A stretch of DNA of 64,000 nucleotides, from positions 101,146,115 to 101,210,114 of the forward strand of contig OY759214.1 in the NCBI GenBank assembly GCA_963662175.1, given 5' to 3'. Shown piece by piece: positions 62,635 to 64,000 of the stretch. Made by a program: the position numbers and the translations under genes. Each line of letters begins with the position of its first letter. The first letter of the stretch is position 1. The notes beneath the pieces were generated by a model. The model ran no database searches and had not been told where the DNA came from. It saw nothing but the letters and a program-made list of their open reading frames with translations. Source of the DNA: Aradus depressus (taxonomy: Eukaryota > Arthropoda > Insecta > Hemiptera > Aradidae).

Positions 62635-62886
62635 TACTGAAATATTTCCATGCTCCAGGAGTGTGTTATTGACTGTAGAATGGAGGCTAGCTCTAAACAG
62701 GATGATTTTGATCAACTCGAAGCCATCGTTAGGGCGTGGTCCCCTGAGGCAGCCTCCAGACTCCCTCCGACTGTAGCTCTTGTCTCAAGGAGAGCCTACT
62801 ACCAGCTCCAGCAGCTGGTCCCTACACACAACACCGACTTGTACACCAAGTACTTTAAATGCTATATCAAGTATAGAGAAAGTTAG
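62635..62886 (+). other. Unassigned open frame
   Basis: From the ATG at 62650 (or 62680) a plus frame includes DDFDQLEAIVRAWSPEAASR and LPPTVALVSRRAYYQLQQLV, ending as repeat D begins. The codons look protein-like, and an acceptor-like CATGCTCCAG precedes it. No family recognised. Could be an exon or an unknown transposon fragment. Confidence 0.35.
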
Positions 62887-63300
62887 GCCAGAAATTTGAT
62901 GTGGCGTTTTCACCGGGATTTCATGTTTTCCAAAAATTCGAAAAATCCTGTCTGTATGTATTCGTGATGACGAGAACTCTCAATAGAATGAATGTATCGT
63001 AAATTCAAATCCTTATAGAGACGACACCTATCAATTTGCTGGGAAATTGGCCAAAGGGAAGAAAGAGGAGTCAGAAAGGGGGGCCCAACTCAAAAACCAA
63101 GAATAACCATCGATATAATCATTGTATCGACACAAAAACCCTAATAACCATCGATATGATTGTATCGACAAAGCATTGTGAGGATTCAGGAGTCTATATG
63201 TAAGTCAACTATTAATTTTTAGAAAAAATGGCGATTTTTTAAATTAATAAAATTATTTCGTGCAGGGGAAGTACATTGCGGCCGATTCACCGACGAATTG
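62860..63300 (+). repeat. Repeat D copy
   Basis: GCTATATCAAGTATAGAGAA, AGGCCAGAAATTTGATG, two GAATGTATCGTAAATT-like modules, TGTAAGTCAACTATTAATTT, and the end GGGGAAGTACATTGCGGCCG followed by ATTCACCGACGAATT. Confidence 0.75.
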
Positions 63301-63521
63301 TTTTTCCTAGATCTCAAATGGGATCACACATTTTTCTTGACAAATTCCGAAAATAGATTTTGACGTAGAATAATTTGATATTGAAAAAAATGTGCCCATA
63401 TTTGCCTAATGTCGGTGAATGACCGGTAATGTGAGTGTTTACATGCAATAACAAGTCTGTCCCACTTGTAAAATGGGTGGTCGATGTGTTTCAATTAGGA
63501 GAATTTCAAGAAATATATAGG

Positions 63522-63660
63522 AGGCCATGGTGGCCGTGTGGGCTAGAGCGTAGGGCTTTGGCGCATGGTCTCATGGTTTGCGGGTTCGAATCCTGTCCGG
63601 GAGTGAGTTTTATTTCGTAGATAAAACTCCCTCCCGGGGCCATGGATGTCGTAAAAAGAC
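63522..63660 (+). repeat. SINE-B
   Basis: GGCCATGGTGGCCGTGTGGG, CTAGAGCGTAGGGCTTTGG, TGCGGGTTCGAATCCTGTCC and GGGGCCATGGATGTCGTAAA, same order as 29718-29920. Confidence 0.88.
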
Positions 63661-63739
63661 AGATTTGGAATATTTTTTTATAATTTCTATCGGTCCAGCC
63701 GTTTAGGTCTGTGGGAAAAAGAATATACCATATATACAT

Positions 63740-64000
63740 ACAAAATTGTGGGTAGTGTGCTTGCTTACTGAGCTCAAGATCGCGGGTTTGAAACCTCGCC
63801 GAGCCAATTAGGTTTTTATCTGAGAGGTGAAAAACCTTCAGCTTGCCGTCCTTCGGATGGGACGTTAAGCGATGGTCTCGAGTCGGTACGATGTCAGGTA
63901 CTCGTTAGAGGCCCCTAGGTGAATACAAATTTAGGGTAGTAGAGGCATAGTAGAGTCGAGCTCATGACTACAGAGCGACAAAGAGCGCTATGGTAGTAGG
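63740..64000 (+). repeat. SINE-A, cut by window end
   Basis: GCTTGCTTACTGAGCTCAAG, CGGGTTTGAAACCTCGCCGA, CCGTCCTTCGGATGGGACGT and, at the window edge, GAGCGCTATGGTAGTAGG. Confidence 0.9.

Overview
This is a window of an animal nuclear genome, most likely an arthropod and probably an insect. Genes are split by GT-AG introns and the DNA is AT-rich. All four recognisable genes are animal genes. One of the two abundant tRNA-derived SINE families carries a 3' tail of AACCT units, which is the complement of the arthropod telomere repeat TTAGG. The species cannot be fixed from the sequence alone.

Layout. (1) 4.5-23.0 kb, minus strand: a 13-exon gene that I reconstruct in one continuous reading frame (about 742 aa) and identify as a CSPP1-like centrosome/cilium protein. 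(2) 23.8-24.8 kb, plus strand: TMEM169, two exons, divergent from the CSPP1-like gene across 800 bp. (3) 31.2-31.6 kb, minus strand: an uninterrupted TIM16/PAM16 gene, the mitochondrial import-motor subunit. (4) 39.5-57.5 kb, minus strand: the F-box and leucine-rich repeat part of FBXL7 in six exons. Its amino-terminal exon or exons were not found in the window.

The rest is intergenic and intronic DNA packed with mobile-element debris. It holds a tRNA-headed SINE family (called SINE-A here, about 20 copies or fragments, two with target-site duplications) and a second tRNA-like SINE (SINE-B, three copies). It also holds fragments of non-LTR retrotransposons (endonuclease, reverse transcriptase with YADD, RNase H), a Penelope-like GIY-YIG remnant, three hAT elements, a PIF/Harbinger element with TAA duplications, a Harbinger-like MITE nested in a hAT element, and several inverted-repeat MITE or foldback elements. 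There are tandem arrays with units of 29, 40, 42, 49, 68, 141 and about 162 bp, and seven G or C homopolymers of 16-33 bp. A non-coding dispersed repeat of about 560 bp (called repeat D here) recurs at least a dozen times and is not one I recognise.

The four genes show no operon-like relation. TIM16 acts in mitochondria, FBXL7 in SCF ubiquitin ligases, CSPP1 at centrosomes and cilia, and TMEM169 is an uncharacterised membrane protein. I found no prokaryotic-style system. The most unusual items are the duplicated splice acceptor plus exon start inside FBXL7, the telomere-like SINE tails, the in-frame 141-bp repeat, the nested transposons with intact target duplications, and repeat D.
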